In this document: positions 15,913 to 25,615 of the stretch, piece after piece
Position numbering within the stretch: the stretch's first letter is position 1
How the letters are laid out: each line of letters starts with the position of its first letter
Assembly (NCBI RefSeq): GCF_003347595.2
Contig: NZ_QCZK02000022.1
Span: 1 to 64,000 of the forward strand
Direction: 5' to 3'
From: Botryobacter ruber
GTDB lineage: Bacteria > Bacteroidota > Bacteroidia > Cytophagales > Hymenobacteraceae
DNA: 64,000 nt
The notes under the pieces: model-generated
Seen by the model: only the letters and a program-made list of their open reading frames with translations
Told to the model about the DNA's origin: nothing
Database searches by the model: none
Made by a program: the position numbers and the translations under genes

Positions 15913-16591
15913 CCGCTGCTAACTGCTCTCTTCTTATTTGCTGAATGTCTTCGATGGTCAGGGCATCTTCCAGTTTATAATCGCCGATACGCGTACGCAC
16001 CAGCGCCGAAAGGTGCGCGCCTACACCAAGTTTCTGACCTAGATCGTGGGCCAGGCTGCGGATGTAGGTGCCTTTGCTGCAGATAACTTTAAAGTGAACC
16101 ACAGCTCCTTCCACCGCTGATATTTCAAAGGTTTTGATCGTTACAGGGCGGGCTTTTATTTCAGCGGTCTTACCTTTTCGCGCCAGCGCATAGGCTCTTT
16201 TGCCGTCTATCATCACAGCTGAGTACAGCGGCGGCACCTGCTCGATGGTGCCTTCAAAACTTGCGGCAGCATTTCTGATGTCCTCCGGTGTCAGGTGGCT
16301 GATGTCTTTTGCTTCGGATACTTCTGTTTCCAGGTCGTAGGAGGGGGTGGTCTGGCCGAGGGTGATGGTGCCGGTGTATTCCTTCTCCTGCGCCTGTATC
16401 TCGTCTATCCGCTTGGTAAACTTGCCGGTGCACAGGATCAGCAGACCAGAGGCGAGGGGGTCGAGGGTGCCGGCATGGCCTATCTTTTTTACGCGCAGGA
16501 TGTTCCGCACCTTTTTCACCACATCAAACGAGGTCCAGGTGAGGGGTTTGTCTATGAGTAATATTTCTCCTGCTTCAAAATCGTATGCCAT
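15896..16591 (-). CDS. truB: tRNA pseudouridine(55) synthase TruB
   Basis: A 231-residue protein with GEILLIDKPLTWTSFDVVKKV and the catalytic-Asp motif GHAGTLDPLASGLL (Asp at about 43). RAYALARKG and CSKGTYIRSLAHDLG follow. It makes pseudouridine 55 in the T-loop of tRNAs. The C-terminal PUA-like extension of E. coli TruB is absent, which is usual for this phylum. It starts 2 bp after the uppP stop. Confidence 0.95.
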   Translation of the reverse strand: MAYDFEAGEILLIDKPLTWTSFDVVKKVRNILRVKKIGHAGTLDPLASGLLILCTGKFTKRIDEIQAQEKEYTGTITLGQTTPSYDLETEVSEAKDISHLTPEDIRNAAASFEGTIEQVPPLYSAVMIDGKRAYALARKGKTAEIKARPVTIKTFEISAVEGAVVHFKVICSKGTYIRSLAHDLGQKLGVGAHLSALVRTRIGDYKLEDALTIEDIQQIRREQLAADGSNQ

Positions 16592-16593
16592 AC

Positions 16594-17427
16594 TTATATT
16601 TTAAGGTCAACGCCAATAGCCAGCAACACCAGGATGGCTATTCCCAAACCGATCCGGTAGTACCCGAACACTTTAAACCCATACTTCGTGAGTATGTTGA
16701 TAAACGTTTTAATGGCAAACATGGCTACCACAAAGGCCACGGCATTGCCGATAAGCAACAGATTTAAATCGTCGCGGTGAATAACTTCGAAGCTGTTCGA
16801 AATTTTTTCTAAGTCCAGCTTGATGACATCGGAAAGCTCCAGGCCGAGCAGATCTTTGATCAGTTTATAAGTAGCAGCAGCCAGCATGGTAGGCACCGCC
16901 AGGAAAAACGAAAACTCGGCAGCTGTTTTACGGTCCACGCCCATCGAAAGTCCCCCGATAATAGAGGCCGCCGAACGCGAAACGCCCGGAATCATGGCCA
17001 GGCACTGGAAAAAGCCAATTGCCAGCGCATTTTTGTACGTGATAAACTGCTGGTTAGCATTGTTAAACCACCGGTCCACGAACAGGAGTACGAAGCCTCC
17101 CAGCACCAGCATCACCGCCGTAATGGTTACGCTTTCCAGCATCGCATCGATGATGTCGTTCAGCGCGAAACCAATGACGGCTGCCGGTAAAAAAGCGATA
17201 AACAGTTTTTTGTACAGGTCGAAACCGGCAATAAACCGCCGCCAGTACAGCGCCACCACCGACAGGATAGCCCCGAACTGAATATTCACTTCAAAAATCT
17301 TGGTGATCGGAAGCTCGTTTATCCCCAGCAAACTCGACATGATGATCATGTGACCGGTAGAGGAAACAGGCAGAAATTCGGTAAGACCTTCTACAATGGC
17401 TAAGATGATAGCCTGCCAGACACTCAT
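16594..17427 (-). CDS. uppP: Undecaprenyl-diphosphatase
   Basis: A 277-residue polytopic inner-membrane protein of the BacA/UppP family. The two active-site motifs are clear: [17 protein letters not shown] near residues 13-29 and [19 protein letters not shown] in the middle. It recycles undecaprenyl pyrophosphate to the monophosphate carrier for peptidoglycan and other envelope polymers. It abuts the DUF3098 gene with no spacer. Confidence 0.95.
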   Translation of the reverse strand: MSVWQAIILAIVEGLTEFLPVSSTGHMIIMSSLLGINELPITKIFEVNIQFGAILSVVALYWRRFIAGFDLYKKLFIAFLPAAVIGFALNDIIDAMLESVTITAVMLVLGGFVLLFVDRWFNNANQQFITYKNALAIGFFQCLAMIPGVSRSAASIIGGLSMGVDRKTAAEFSFFLAVPTMLAAATYKLIKDLLGLELSDVIKLDLEKISNSFEVIHRDDLNLLLIGNAVAFVVAMFAIKTFINILTKYGFKVFGYYRIGLGIAILVLLAIGVDLKI

Positions 17428-17643
17428 TTATTCGTGGGTTTTGTCAGTAATCAGGATGGCGAACAACTCGATCACAAAGCCTGCTATCACCACCAGCGGG
17501 CCGAGGGTGATGCCCAGGAAGCCCAGGCCATAGGGTTCTGTATCGAGTGTCATGATAAAAAATCCGAGTGCCAGCACGGCGATGCCGGCCAACATCAGGA
17601 TGTAGTTTTTTCTGCCAAAGGCCAGTCTGGGTTTATTTTCCAT
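17428..17643 (-). CDS. DUF3098 small membrane protein
   Basis: A 71-residue protein with two membrane helices (ILMLAGIAVLALGFFIMT and LGITLGPLVVIAGFVIELFAIL) linked by LDTEPYGLGF. The family DUF3098 occurs in Bacteroidota between ftsX and uppP. The constant position suggests a role in cell-division or envelope assembly, but none is established. It starts 2 bp after ftsX. Confidence 0.85.
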   Translation of the reverse strand: MENKPRLAFGRKNYILMLAGIAVLALGFFIMTLDTEPYGLGFLGITLGPLVVIAGFVIELFAILITDKTHE

Positions 17644-17645
17644 TT

Positions 17646-18545
17646 TTAGTATAGTTCATCTAACGACATGCGGAGGTACTTGCGCACGGCCCTGTAGGAG
17701 CTGAGGAAGCCGATAATGCAGCCAATTACAACCAGGGCAATCATCAGGATATAGGTCTGCTCCTCGTCCTGCAGCAACTTTAGCTCTTCTACTTGATGGT
17801 ACGCGTACTGCGTGAGCAGGAACAGGAAAACGGAAGCAATAATGCCGCTCATAATGCCCTGCCAGGCTGCCCGGTTCAGGAACGGGCGCTGAATAAAATA
17901 AGAAGTAGCGCCCACCAGCTGCATGCTCCGGATCAGGAACCGCTGTGAGAATAGCGCCAGTTTAATGGTGTTGTTGATCAGGATGATCACCACCACCAGC
18001 ATGATAACGGTGAAGAGCAGCAGCACAATGCTGGCTTTTTTCATGTTGCTGTTGATGGATTCTATCAGGCTGGCCACGTACTGCACTTCAAATACGCCGC
18101 TCGTTTTTTCCAGGTCTGTTCTGATATTGGCGAGCTGCAGCGAGTCGGAATGGTCCGCATCAATTTGCAGCACGTAAGCATCGCGCAGCGGATTTTCGCC
18201 CAGGAAGGTCAGAAAGTCTTCGCCGCTTTCGTTCAGAAAAGCCTTTGCACCTTCCTCTTTTGATATGAAGCGCACCTGCGGCGTCTCATGCTTCTGCGCC
18301 ACATAAGGTTTCGCAGCAAAGGTCTTTTCCAGTTTTGCCAGCTGCGCCTCCGTCAGGTCGCGGTCCAGGTACACCTGCATCTCGATGCCCTCTTTTACAA
18401 TGTCGGAGAGCTTGCCCGCATAAATCAGCAGCAATCCGAAGAGACCGATCACAAAAAGGGCTAGCGTAATGCTGAATACCACCATGGTATGCGGGTAACT
18501 ACCAAGCTTTTTCTTCTTTACCGATTTGATTTTCTGGTTTGCCAT
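17646..18545 (-). CDS. ftsX: Cell division protein FtsX
   Basis: A 299-residue permease-like protein with a basic N-terminus (MANQKIKSVKKKKLG), a first helix (VFSITLALFVIGLFGLLLI), a periplasmic domain (residues about 45-165) and three C-terminal helices (IVLLLFTVIMLVVVIILIN and others). FtsX pairs with the ATPase FtsE to activate cell-wall hydrolases at division. No ftsE is adjacent, as is common in this phylum. First gene of a five-gene run with its own -7 box. Confidence 0.92.
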   Translation of the reverse strand: MANQKIKSVKKKKLGSYPHTMVVFSITLALFVIGLFGLLLIYAGKLSDIVKEGIEMQVYLDRDLTEAQLAKLEKTFAAKPYVAQKHETPQVRFISKEEGAKAFLNESGEDFLTFLGENPLRDAYVLQIDADHSDSLQLANIRTDLEKTSGVFEVQYVASLIESINSNMKKASIVLLLFTVIMLVVVIILINNTIKLALFSQRFLIRSMQLVGATSYFIQRPFLNRAAWQGIMSGIIASVFLFLLTQYAYHQVEELKLLQDEEQTYILMIALVVIGCIIGFLSSYRAVRKYLRMSLDELY

Positions 18546-18561
18546 AGCTCATGCTTCCGCA

Positions 18562-18569
18562 CAAAAATA
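18562..18569 (-). promoter_or_regulatory. -7 box (TAttTTTG) for the ftsX run
   Basis: On the minus strand TATTTTTG lies 16 nt before the ftsX ATG, giving a 5' leader of only about 10 nt. TTCTG at about the -33 position is a weak match to TTTG. Confidence 0.5.
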
Positions 18570-18660
18570 GAAATATTATTTTAATAAGCAGAAGCGTTTT
18601 GCCAGATAAGCGAAAAGGAGGGTTTGTTTTAGCGCATGTCGTCCTACAGGCTCCGTTTTA

Positions 18661-18695
18661 TGCTGCTGCACCAGCCACCACAGCCTCTGCTGCTC
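18661..18695 (-). repeat. Dispersed REP-like repeat, single copy (inverted)
   Basis: TGCTGCTGCACCAGCCACCA then CAGCCTCTGCTGCTC, the inverse of the consensus. It lies between the tamB stop and the ftsX promoter. Confidence 0.7.
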
Positions 18696-18720
18696 ATCCG
18701 GGGAGCTATCGTTGAGGCAG

Positions 18721-21700
18721 CTACAGGTTCAGGCGCGGATCGGAGTCGAGGATGATGGGTTCCTCCTCCTGTTGTTTCCGCAGCTGGCTGCGCGAAGGCT
18801 TGTTTCGCCTGAAGAGCTCGTGCAGCGTATCGAAGCGTTTGGTGTGCAGTAAGCTGATGCTCTGGCTCGTATTCACCCTGTCGTTGAACACACTCGGGTT
18901 GGTGTTGTACTCCAGCCTTGCCCGTAGCTCGCCGCTTTTGGTAATGTAATACTCCACAGACCAGTCGCCTTGGTAGGCGTTGCGGTTGTTGCGGCCGGTG
19001 GCGGTGGTGTTGCCGGTGCCGGTTACAATACCCGACTGGCCGGTTACGCGTAGCCGGCCCTCGAACAGGTTATAGCTCAGGCGCACCTGCAGGTTGGTGA
19101 GCGCCTCCTGGTTTACGCCGCCTAGCCCGATATCGATCTGGAGGTTACTGTCGATGCTGTTAAAGAAGGAGCTCAGCTGGCTGGATAGCAGACTGCCCAG
19201 ACTTCCTCCCACGGCGGCAGACCCGGCATCCATGGTGGCAAAGGAGCCCGGCGGAGCCAGCCGCTGCAGCACCAGCAGACTGAATACCTGCCGGTTCAGT
19301 TCGTTTTCATCGTTCCGGACGGAGCTGAGAATCGGGTACAGCAGCGGCTGCACATCCTGGGGCAGCTCGTCAAAATTCAAACCGAGCTTGATCTCCGGTG
19401 TCAGGATTGGGCCGGTCAGGGCGATGGTCGCGGTTACCGGGTAGCGGCCCTGGATCTGGTTTCCGCCTGTTCCAAGTGAAAGATCGGAGAAGGAGGTGAG
19501 CTGGGTGTAGGTGGCATTGATGCGCATGGTGCCGGCCAGCGGGTCGCCGTTCCAGGAGATGGTGCCGCCGGGCGTAACCTTGAACTCCCGCGTTACCAGC
19601 CCCTCCAGCAGATTCAGGTTATAAGCACCGTTGGAAATCTCGAAGTTGCCGTACATGTTAAAATCACCGCGCGTATCGATCGTCATCCGGATCTGCCCGT
19701 GCCCGGAACCCCGGATCACGTCACCTGTCTGGCGGTCGATGATAATCTCGAAATAAGCTTCATCGGTCACATCGAGGTTAAAATTCATGGCAATGCCCGA
19801 AAGGTCCACGCGTGGTTCCTCTACTTTCACGGCAACGGCGGTCGTGTCTGCTGCATTGCGGTTCACGAATTTAATAAAGTCTTTGCGGGCCAGTTCCGTC
19901 TGGTTGTCTAGGGGTACTACGATGCGGGTGTTCTCGTTGCTGCGGGCATTCACGTTTATCTGCAGATCGTCTACGGGACCTCTGACGCTGGCGCTTCCGG
20001 TGGCAAAGGCCGTGCCGTAGTAGAGTTCGTTCTGGGAGCTGGTCGTATTGAGCACCATCATGTTCCGGAAACGGGCTTCCAGGTCCAGTTTCATGTTACT
20101 GAAGCCATCGTGTGTGATGCCTCCGGTCAGGTTGCCGGTGTTGCCGAAAAGATCGGTGAGCCGGGAATTACGGAAGCTGATGCTGTTGGCGCCAAAGTAC
20201 ACCCTGTCGTTAAACCGGTAGGTAACCCCCAGGTAATCGAACCGGAACTGGCCGCTGTTGACCATAACCGAACCAGTGAGTACGGGTGCCGAGAGGCGCC
20301 CCAGTATCCGCAGGCGGCCTTCCATGGTGCCCTCCATGCGCGAAAGGATCGGCTTGAGCAGGGGCTCCACAATTTTGAGCTGCGTATCCACCATCACCGC
20401 GAGTAAATCCAGTTGCTCTTCCACTTCTTTGGGCTGGTAATTGCCGGTTACGGTAAGCACTTTTTTCCCAGCCCTGTTGATGCCCACATCCACGGCCAGC
20501 TGCTGTTGGGCATTGAGCCAATTCGAGCGGCCCCTGACATTCCCGATCAGCACGTCATCGAAATACAGGGAATCGATGCGCATATCGGTATTGAAGATCA
20601 TGTCTTTGTAAACATCCTGGACTACTACTTCGGCATGCAGGGTGCCGCTGATCTGCTGGGTGAGCAGGGGGTTGAGGTTGCGCAGGTCAAAATTCCGGAC
20701 ATTAACCAGCAGCCTGCCTTCCGGGTCGTCTGAAATGACGCCCTGCGCCGTGAACACCTGCTGTGCATTGGTAAGCGCAAAATTGATGAATTCTATGCGT
20801 TGGCCGCCTTCGCTAATCAGCACGGTATTACCGGGTGTAAACGCCCAAGGGTTTTCGTGCAGCGTAATGTTGGATTTGTCGAACACCACCTGCACCTGGT
20901 TCTCCAGGAAATTGATGTCGCCGGTAATGCTGGCGCGGTGGTTCTGGGCGGGCTGGGAGATGCTCGTGGAAAAGTCGATGGTTCGTTCGTTCCAGATGCC
21001 TTCCACGTAAAAGTTTTCGGTTTCGCCGGTAGAAGGAAGTAACTGCTTTTGCGAAGTGAAAAGAGCACTCGCCAGCACATCGGGACTTTGCTGGTACTTG
21101 GAGGAATTGATCTCGACGTTATTCTGGTACAGCGTGATCTTGTCATACCAGATGGTGTCGATCTGTGCAAACAAATCAAAAATGACGGTATTGCCATGGC
21201 GGAAAGAGCCTTCTACTTCGGAAGAGTCTGAAATGCTCAGGTTTGGTACGACCATGTGCAGCAGCGGGTTCACCTGCTTCAGGTAAATGTCATACTTCAG
21301 GCTGTAATCCTGCTGGCCTGTAATCCGTTTTCGCCGGTAATAGGCTTCTGTGGCGGCATCGATACTTTCGAAGTTCAGCTTGTACTCCTTTACCAGCTGG
21401 CTCACATCCTTAAACAGCACTGAGTATTTAAAGTCGCCGCTCGCGCTCAGCGTCAGCAGGTCCGACAGCAGGTTCAGGCTGCGCGTGCCTCCGGTAATCT
21501 GCGACTCTACCAGCACGGAGTCCATCACCAGCGTGTCGCCGTTGTATTGAATGGTGGCGTTGTTGAACAGGGCTGTCCCGGCAAAATCATCAAACTTCAG
21601 TCCTTTAAAATTGAGATCAGCATCGGCATGGATAACTAATGGCTTTTGCGACAGGCCCAGCCCCTGCAGGTTTACCCGTTGCAGGTCGGCTGCCAGGTTA

Positions 21701-23286
21701 AAGGCTTCCGTGCCTTTGCCGAAGCTGACGTCACCATTGCCGCTGAACACCAGGTTCGGGTCGTTGATGGCAAGTTTCCCTGAAAACAATTCGCGGCTCA
21801 GGGTGCCGTCTACTTTGATATTCCGGTAGTTGTAGTCGAGCACGTGGAGCTGCCCGATGGTGGCGTCCAGGTTCAGGCGGGCAGTCTGCAGCGAAAAACC
21901 AGAGCCCGAAACGCGGCCTTCCATGGAGATGGTCTTTACGTAATCGGAGTTGCCGATCAGGCGGCCCAGGTGAAAGCTGTTGGTTTTGAGGTAGCCCTTG
22001 TACGATGATTTGCGCGCTTCGTCCTCCAGCTTCAGGTTGATGTCGGATGTCAGGTTGCCGAGTGCGGTGTTGAAGGTTCCGTTTGCCACAAAGTCGTCGT
22101 AAAAACCCAGGAAGCGGCCCTGCAGCGTTACGGTTCCGAGCCGTTCGGCTACTTCGTAAATATTGTCGGGCAGGAATTGCCGGATGTCGTCGGCGTTGAT
22201 GGTAGATTCCCGCAGGCGTATGTTGGCAAAGGTTTCTTTTGCATTGGGCAGGCCGTCGGCACTGAAATTGCCCACAATGTGGGTGTTCTGACCGTACCGC
22301 ACATCTACATCACGGGCTGTAAAATTTTTTACCTTGCCTTTCAGTTCGGCTGAGCTGACAAACAGGTTCTCGTCGTACTCGCGGAGCTGCGGCGCAAAAA
22401 CAGCGATATCGTTGGAATAAACCAGCGAGTTCTCCAGGTCGGCGGTTACCGTTACGCTGTCTATAAAAGAGGTGAAGTCGTGGAAGCGGCTGTAGTCGAA
22501 GCGGACGTAGTGCTGCAGGTTGCTTTTGTTTACTTTCAGGTCCAGCTCATCGAATTCCCAGAAGGTGGAGGCGTAGGTAATGAGGCCGTCGAGGTTGTGC
22601 AGCCGTGTGTCAGAGCGGGCTTCGCGGGCGCGTAGGTCCGTTACGCGCGCCTGCAAGGTATCTTCTATGGTGATTTCAGAGAATTTTCCCGACAGGTTAT
22701 CAATGGTCAGGTGGAAATAATCCATGCCAAAATCAGTTGGCGGACGGTTAAAGTTGTCGTAAGTAAAGCGCCCGTCCTTGATCACAAGGGCGTCTATCGA
22801 GAAATCGAAGGGCTGCGAAGGTTTGGTCGTGTCTTTTACGATCAGTTCGCTGAGCGAACGGATGAAGGTACTCAGGTTGAGGGTGTCGGAGCCGGCGTAC
22901 TGCACCAGGTTGGCGCGTGGCTCCTGCAGTACGAGAGTGCCAATGCTGAGCGTGTTCGGATGAAAAATAGAGAAAGCGCTGATGTCCGCTTCAATTCGGC
23001 CCACATAGAACATCTCCTTATCTTTGTAATCCAGCACGCGCACCTGCTCCAGTATCACATTGCTGAAGAATTCAATGTCGACGCTGCCAACCGTAACCTC
23101 GTGGTCGATGGTCCTGGAAAGGTAATCGGCTGCTTTTTGGGCCACTTTTGTCTGTACGCCAGGCTGCTGAATGGCCACATAAGCTATTCCGAAGAGCAAA
23201 ATAAGGAGCAAGACCAGCCCCAAAGCTATTTTTAGAATAGCTTTTCCTATAACTTTGACGTAATTTACTGACTGTTCTTTTTCCAA
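18721..23286 (-). CDS. tamB: Translocation/assembly module protein TamB (DUF490)
   Basis: A 1521-residue protein with an N-terminal membrane anchor (ILKIALGLVLLLILLFGIAYVAI) and a very long, beta-rich repeat body. The C-terminal DUF490 part is seen in GQIRMTIDTRGDFNMYGNFEISNGAYNL and GRLRVTGQSGIVTGTG. TamB-like proteins bridge the periplasm and are involved in outer-membrane protein assembly or lipid transfer. The start is TTG at 23286; no in-frame ATG exists. It is divergent from tsaD, only 3 bp away. Confidence 0.9.
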   Translation of the reverse strand: MEKEQSVNYVKVIGKAILKIALGLVLLLILLFGIAYVAIQQPGVQTKVAQKAADYLSRTIDHEVTVGSVDIEFFSNVILEQVRVLDYKDKEMFYVGRIEADISAFSIFHPNTLSIGTLVLQEPRANLVQYAGSDTLNLSTFIRSLSELIVKDTTKPSQPFDFSIDALVIKDGRFTYDNFNRPPTDFGMDYFHLTIDNLSGKFSEITIEDTLQARVTDLRAREARSDTRLHNLDGLITYASTFWEFDELDLKVNKSNLQHYVRFDYSRFHDFTSFIDSVTVTADLENSLVYSNDIAVFAPQLREYDENLFVSSAELKGKVKNFTARDVDVRYGQNTHIVGNFSADGLPNAKETFANIRLRESTINADDIRQFLPDNIYEVAERLGTVTLQGRFLGFYDDFVANGTFNTALGNLTSDINLKLEDEARKSSYKGYLKTNSFHLGRLIGNSDYVKTISMEGRVSGSGFSLQTARLNLDATIGQLHVLDYNYRNIKVDGTLSRELFSGKLAINDPNLVFSGNGDVSFGKGTEAFNLAADLQRVNLQGLGLSQKPLVIHADADLNFKGLKFDDFAGTALFNNATIQYNGDTLVMDSVLVESQITGGTRSLNLLSDLLTLSASGDFKYSVLFKDVSQLVKEYKLNFESIDAATEAYYRRKRITGQQDYSLKYDIYLKQVNPLLHMVVPNLSISDSSEVEGSFRHGNTVIFDLFAQIDTIWYDKITLYQNNVEINSSKYQQSPDVLASALFTSQKQLLPSTGETENFYVEGIWNERTIDFSTSISQPAQNHRASITGDINFLENQVQVVFDKSNITLHENPWAFTPGNTVLISEGGQRIEFINFALTNAQQVFTAQGVISDDPEGRLLVNVRNFDLRNLNPLLTQQISGTLHAEVVVQDVYKDMIFNTDMRIDSLYFDDVLIGNVRGRSNWLNAQQQLAVDVGINRAGKKVLTVTGNYQPKEVEEQLDLLAVMVDTQLKIVEPLLKPILSRMEGTMEGRLRILGRLSAPVLTGSVMVNSGQFRFDYLGVTYRFNDRVYFGANSISFRNSRLTDLFGNTGNLTGGITHDGFSNMKLDLEARFRNMMVLNTTSSQNELYYGTAFATGSASVRGPVDDLQINVNARSNENTRIVVPLDNQTELARKDFIKFVNRNAADTTAVAVKVEEPRVDLSGIAMNFNLDVTDEAYFEIIIDRQTGDVIRGSGHGQIRMTIDTRGDFNMYGNFEISNGAYNLNLLEGLVTREFKVTPGGTISWNGDPLAGTMRINATYTQLTSFSDLSLGTGGNQIQGRYPVTATIALTGPILTPEIKLGLNFDELPQDVQPLLYPILSSVRNDENELNRQVFSLLVLQRLAPPGSFATMDAGSAAVGGSLGSLLSSQLSSFFNSIDSNLQIDIGLGGVNQEALTNLQVRLSYNLFEGRLRVTGQSGIVTGTGNTTATGRNNRNAYQGDWSVEYYITKSGELRARLEYNTNPSVFNDRVNTSQSISLLHTKRFDTLHELFRRNKPSRSQLRKQQEEEPIILDSDPRLNL
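23250..23257 (+). promoter_or_regulatory. -7 box (TAacTTTG) for tsaD inside tamB
   Basis: TAACTTTG lies 33 nt before the tsaD ATG and inside the first codons of tamB on the other strand. It is the best phylum-type promoter for tsaD, as the gap between the two genes is 3 bp. Confidence 0.5.
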
Positions 23287-23289
23287 AAG

Positions 23290-24297
23290 ATGACTGAACC
23301 TACGATTTTAGCAATCGAATCTTCCTGCGACGAAACCTCTGCTGCTGTTATACGGGGCGCAAAGATTTTGTCTAACATAGTTGCCACACAGGCGGTACAC
23401 GAACAATACGGGGGTGTTGTGCCGGAACTGGCCTCGCGGGCGCACCAGCAGAACATTATTCCCGTTGTAACGCAGGCGCTGTTGGCTGCAAATGTAACAA
23501 AAACTGAGCTAAATGCGGTAGCTTTTACACGCGGTCCCGGCCTGTTAGGCGCTTTATTAGTAGGCTGTTCTTTTGCCAAATCCTTTGCCCTCGGGCTGAA
23601 TATCCCGCTGATAGAAGTAAACCACATGCAGGCCCACATCCTGGCTCACTTTATCGACGAGCCAAGGCCTGACTTTCCGTTCCTCTGCCTGACCGTGAGC
23701 GGCGGCCACACCCAGCTAGTGCTCGTTAAAAGCCACCTCGACATGGAAATTATCGGCCAGACCACCGACGATGCCGTGGGCGAAGCCTTCGACAAAACAG
23801 CCAAAATGCTGGGGCTGCCTTATCCCGGCGGACCGATGCTCGACAAAGCAGCTGCAGCAGGTAACCCAAAGGCGTTTCAGTTCCCGGTGAGCAACATGCC
23901 CGGCTACGACTTTTCCTTCAGCGGCATTAAAACTTCCGTACTCTATTTCCTTAAAGATCAAACGAAGCAGCACCCCGATTTCGTACAGGAAAATATGGCC
24001 GATATTTGCGCCAGCGTACAGCACACGCTCATCAAAACACTGCTCAAAAAGCTGGTACAGGCCTCCAAGGACCTGGGAATTAAGGATGTGGCGATAGCAG
24101 GAGGGGTGTCTGCTAACTCCGGTCTGCGGAAAACGCTGCAGGAGTATGCCAAAAAGCACAACTGGAACGTTTTTATACCAGCCTTCCAGTACTGCACCGA
24201 CAACGCCGCCATGATTGCCATGGCGGCACATTACCAGTACCTGGCAGGCGATTTCTCAGACCAGTACGCCAGTCCGGACCCGCGGCTGAAGTTCTGA
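23290..24297 (+). CDS. tsaD: tRNA N6-adenosine threonylcarbamoyltransferase TsaD
   Basis: A 335-residue protein with the ASKHA signature: ILAIESSCDETSAAVI at the N-terminus, the metal-binding NHMQAHILAHF near residue 110, LTVSGGHTQLVLV, the DDAVGEAFDKTAKMLGLPYPGGP tract and GGVSANSGLR. TsaD transfers the threonylcarbamoyl group to A37 of ANN-decoding tRNAs, with TsaB and TsaE encoded elsewhere. The arrangement opposite tamB is common in Bacteroidota. Confidence 0.96.
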   Translation: MTEPTILAIESSCDETSAAVIRGAKILSNIVATQAVHEQYGGVVPELASRAHQQNIIPVVTQALLAANVTKTELNAVAFTRGPGLLGALLVGCSFAKSFALGLNIPLIEVNHMQAHILAHFIDEPRPDFPFLCLTVSGGHTQLVLVKSHLDMEIIGQTTDDAVGEAFDKTAKMLGLPYPGGPMLDKAAAAGNPKAFQFPVSNMPGYDFSFSGIKTSVLYFLKDQTKQHPDFVQENMADICASVQHTLIKTLLKKLVQASKDLGIKDVAIAGGVSANSGLRKTLQEYAKKHNWNVFIPAFQYCTDNAAMIAMAAHYQYLAGDFSDQYASPDPRLKF

Positions 24298-24355
24298 TAA
24301 TTTTTCCGGCTTTCACGTATGATGCAAGCTGAGAGACATTTGAAAAAGAAGCACT

Positions 24356-24754
24356 ATGAAAGAAAATATTTTTAAACCAGGCGATACGAAAGTCTACCGG
24401 AAGCATGTGACGGAGGAAGATTTTGCCCGTTTCGGCGATGCCCTGGTCCACCCGGTTTGCTCTACCTTTGCGTTGGCGCAGGCGGCGGAGTGGGCAGGCA
24501 GGCTGTTTTTGCTTGAACTAATTGACGAAGACGAAGAAGGAATCGGGCAGTTTCTGCACATCGACCATAAAAGCCCCGCTTTCGAGGGCGAGGAACTGGT
24601 GGTGGTATCCACCCTGAAACAACACGAAGACAACACCGTTATTTGCCGTTTCGAAGCCCATGTAGTAGAACGACTGGTGGCGGAGGGCGAGACGGGGCAG
24701 AAAATTTTCAAAAAAGAAGAACTATTGCAGATTTTAGATCAAGCAAACTATTAA
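24356..24754 (+). CDS. Hotdog-fold thioesterase (FlK-like)
   Basis: A 132-residue protein with the hotdog pattern of acyl-CoA thioesterases: VTEEDFARFGDALVHPVCSTFALAQAAEWAGRLFL (helix), then GQFLHIDHKSPAFEGEELVVVSTL (strands), then a C-terminal FEAHVVERLVAEGETGQKIF. It resembles FlK-type thioesterases, though the substrate is unknown. Its stop codon abuts the smpB ATG, so the two are likely co-transcribed. Confidence 0.72.
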   Translation: MKENIFKPGDTKVYRKHVTEEDFARFGDALVHPVCSTFALAQAAEWAGRLFLLELIDEDEEGIGQFLHIDHKSPAFEGEELVVVSTLKQHEDNTVICRFEAHVVERLVAEGETGQKIFKKEELLQILDQANY

Positions 24755-25222
24755 ATGGCGAAAGAAAAAGACAGGATAAAGAAGCACGTCAACATCGTGA
24801 ACCGGAAGGCGTCGTTCGAGTACCAGTTCCTGGAAAAATACGTGGCGGGCGTGATGCTGAAAGGCACCGAGATTAAATCGATTCGCGAAGGCAAGGTGAA
24901 CATGCAGGACGGGTATTGTGTTTTCCAAAACGGCGAACTGTGGCTGCACAACATGCACATTGCTACCTACACCGAAGGCACCCACTACAACCACGAGCCC
25001 ATGCGCACGCGCAAACTGCTGCTCAATAAAAAGGAGCTGCGAAAACTGGAGCGTGGAGCAGAGGAGCAGGGCGTCACCATCATCCCGATCCGGGTGTTCA
25101 TCAGCGACCGTGGTTTTGCCAAAGTAGAAGTAGCCCTGGCCCGCGGCAAAAAACTCTTCGACAAACGCGAAGACATCAAAGCCCGCGACGTGAAACGGGA
25201 AATGGACCGCAGCGGATATTAG
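24755..25222 (+). CDS. smpB: SsrA-binding protein SmpB
   Basis: A 155-residue protein with the family hallmarks NIVNRKASFEYQFLEKYVAGVMLKGTEIKSIREGKVNMQDGYC and YNHEPMRTRKLLLNKKEL, and a basic C-terminal tail KLFDKREDIKARDVKREMDR. SmpB brings tmRNA to stalled ribosomes for trans-translation. No tmRNA gene is seen in the window. Confidence 0.97.
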   Translation: MAKEKDRIKKHVNIVNRKASFEYQFLEKYVAGVMLKGTEIKSIREGKVNMQDGYCVFQNGELWLHNMHIATYTEGTHYNHEPMRTRKLLLNKKELRKLERGAEEQGVTIIPIRVFISDRGFAKVEVALARGKKLFDKREDIKARDVKREMDRSGY

Positions 25223-25497
25223 GAGTTTGGGAGTTTGGGAGTTAGAGAGTTTAGGAGGTAGAAAGGTAGAAAGGTAGAAAGGTAGGGGTTGAAGATATTC
25301 AATCCTGTAGCAGAGAGGTAGAGAGGTTAAGGGTATGGCTGTAGAGACGCGGTGCCCGCGTCTCCTGCACGAACCACGGACAAATCCAATCAATCCTGTT
25401 ATTCCTTAAATCTTCTTAATCGTGTTCAGACAACCCCAATCCTGAAAATCCTAAAATTCCGTAAATCCTGATTCAGACAAAAAATCCCGGTACAGAC
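25222..25497 (+). repeat. Composite dispersed element, copy 1
   Basis: Ordered modules: GAGTTTGGGAGTTTGGGAG tracts; three GTAGAAAG repeats (25258-25285); a near-palindrome GGGGTTGAAGATATTCAATC; the hairpin GAGACGCGGTGCCCGCGTCTC (25343-25364); GAACCACGGACAAATCC; and alternating TTCAGACAA / AATCCTGAAAATCC units. The same modules in the same order occur inverted at 39850-40140. It begins right after the smpB stop and contains no gene. Confidence 0.85.
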
Positions 25498-25500
25498 AAC

Positions 25501-25592
25501 AGCAGTGGCTATGGTGGCAGGAGCAGAAACCTTTTTAGGATGAAAATGAAGTGAAATTACTTTGCTGCTCCTGCCACCATAGCCACAGCTCC
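25501..25592. repeat. Paired REP-like repeat (head-to-head)
   Basis: The left arm at 25501-25529 (AGCAGTGGCTATGGTGGCAG, GAGCAGAAA) and the inverted right arm at 25562-25592 form a stem of about 27 bp with two or three mismatches around a 33-nt loop. It directly precedes the coiled-coil gene at 25616. Confidence 0.8.
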
Positions 25593-25615
25593 TGCGTTTT
25601 ACTTAAATAGACCTC

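Noticed and set aside
25258-25285. CRISPR-like array from the repeated GTAGAAAG units
   Set aside because: Units are 9 bp without unique spacers, and no cas gene is present; this is part of the composite repeat.
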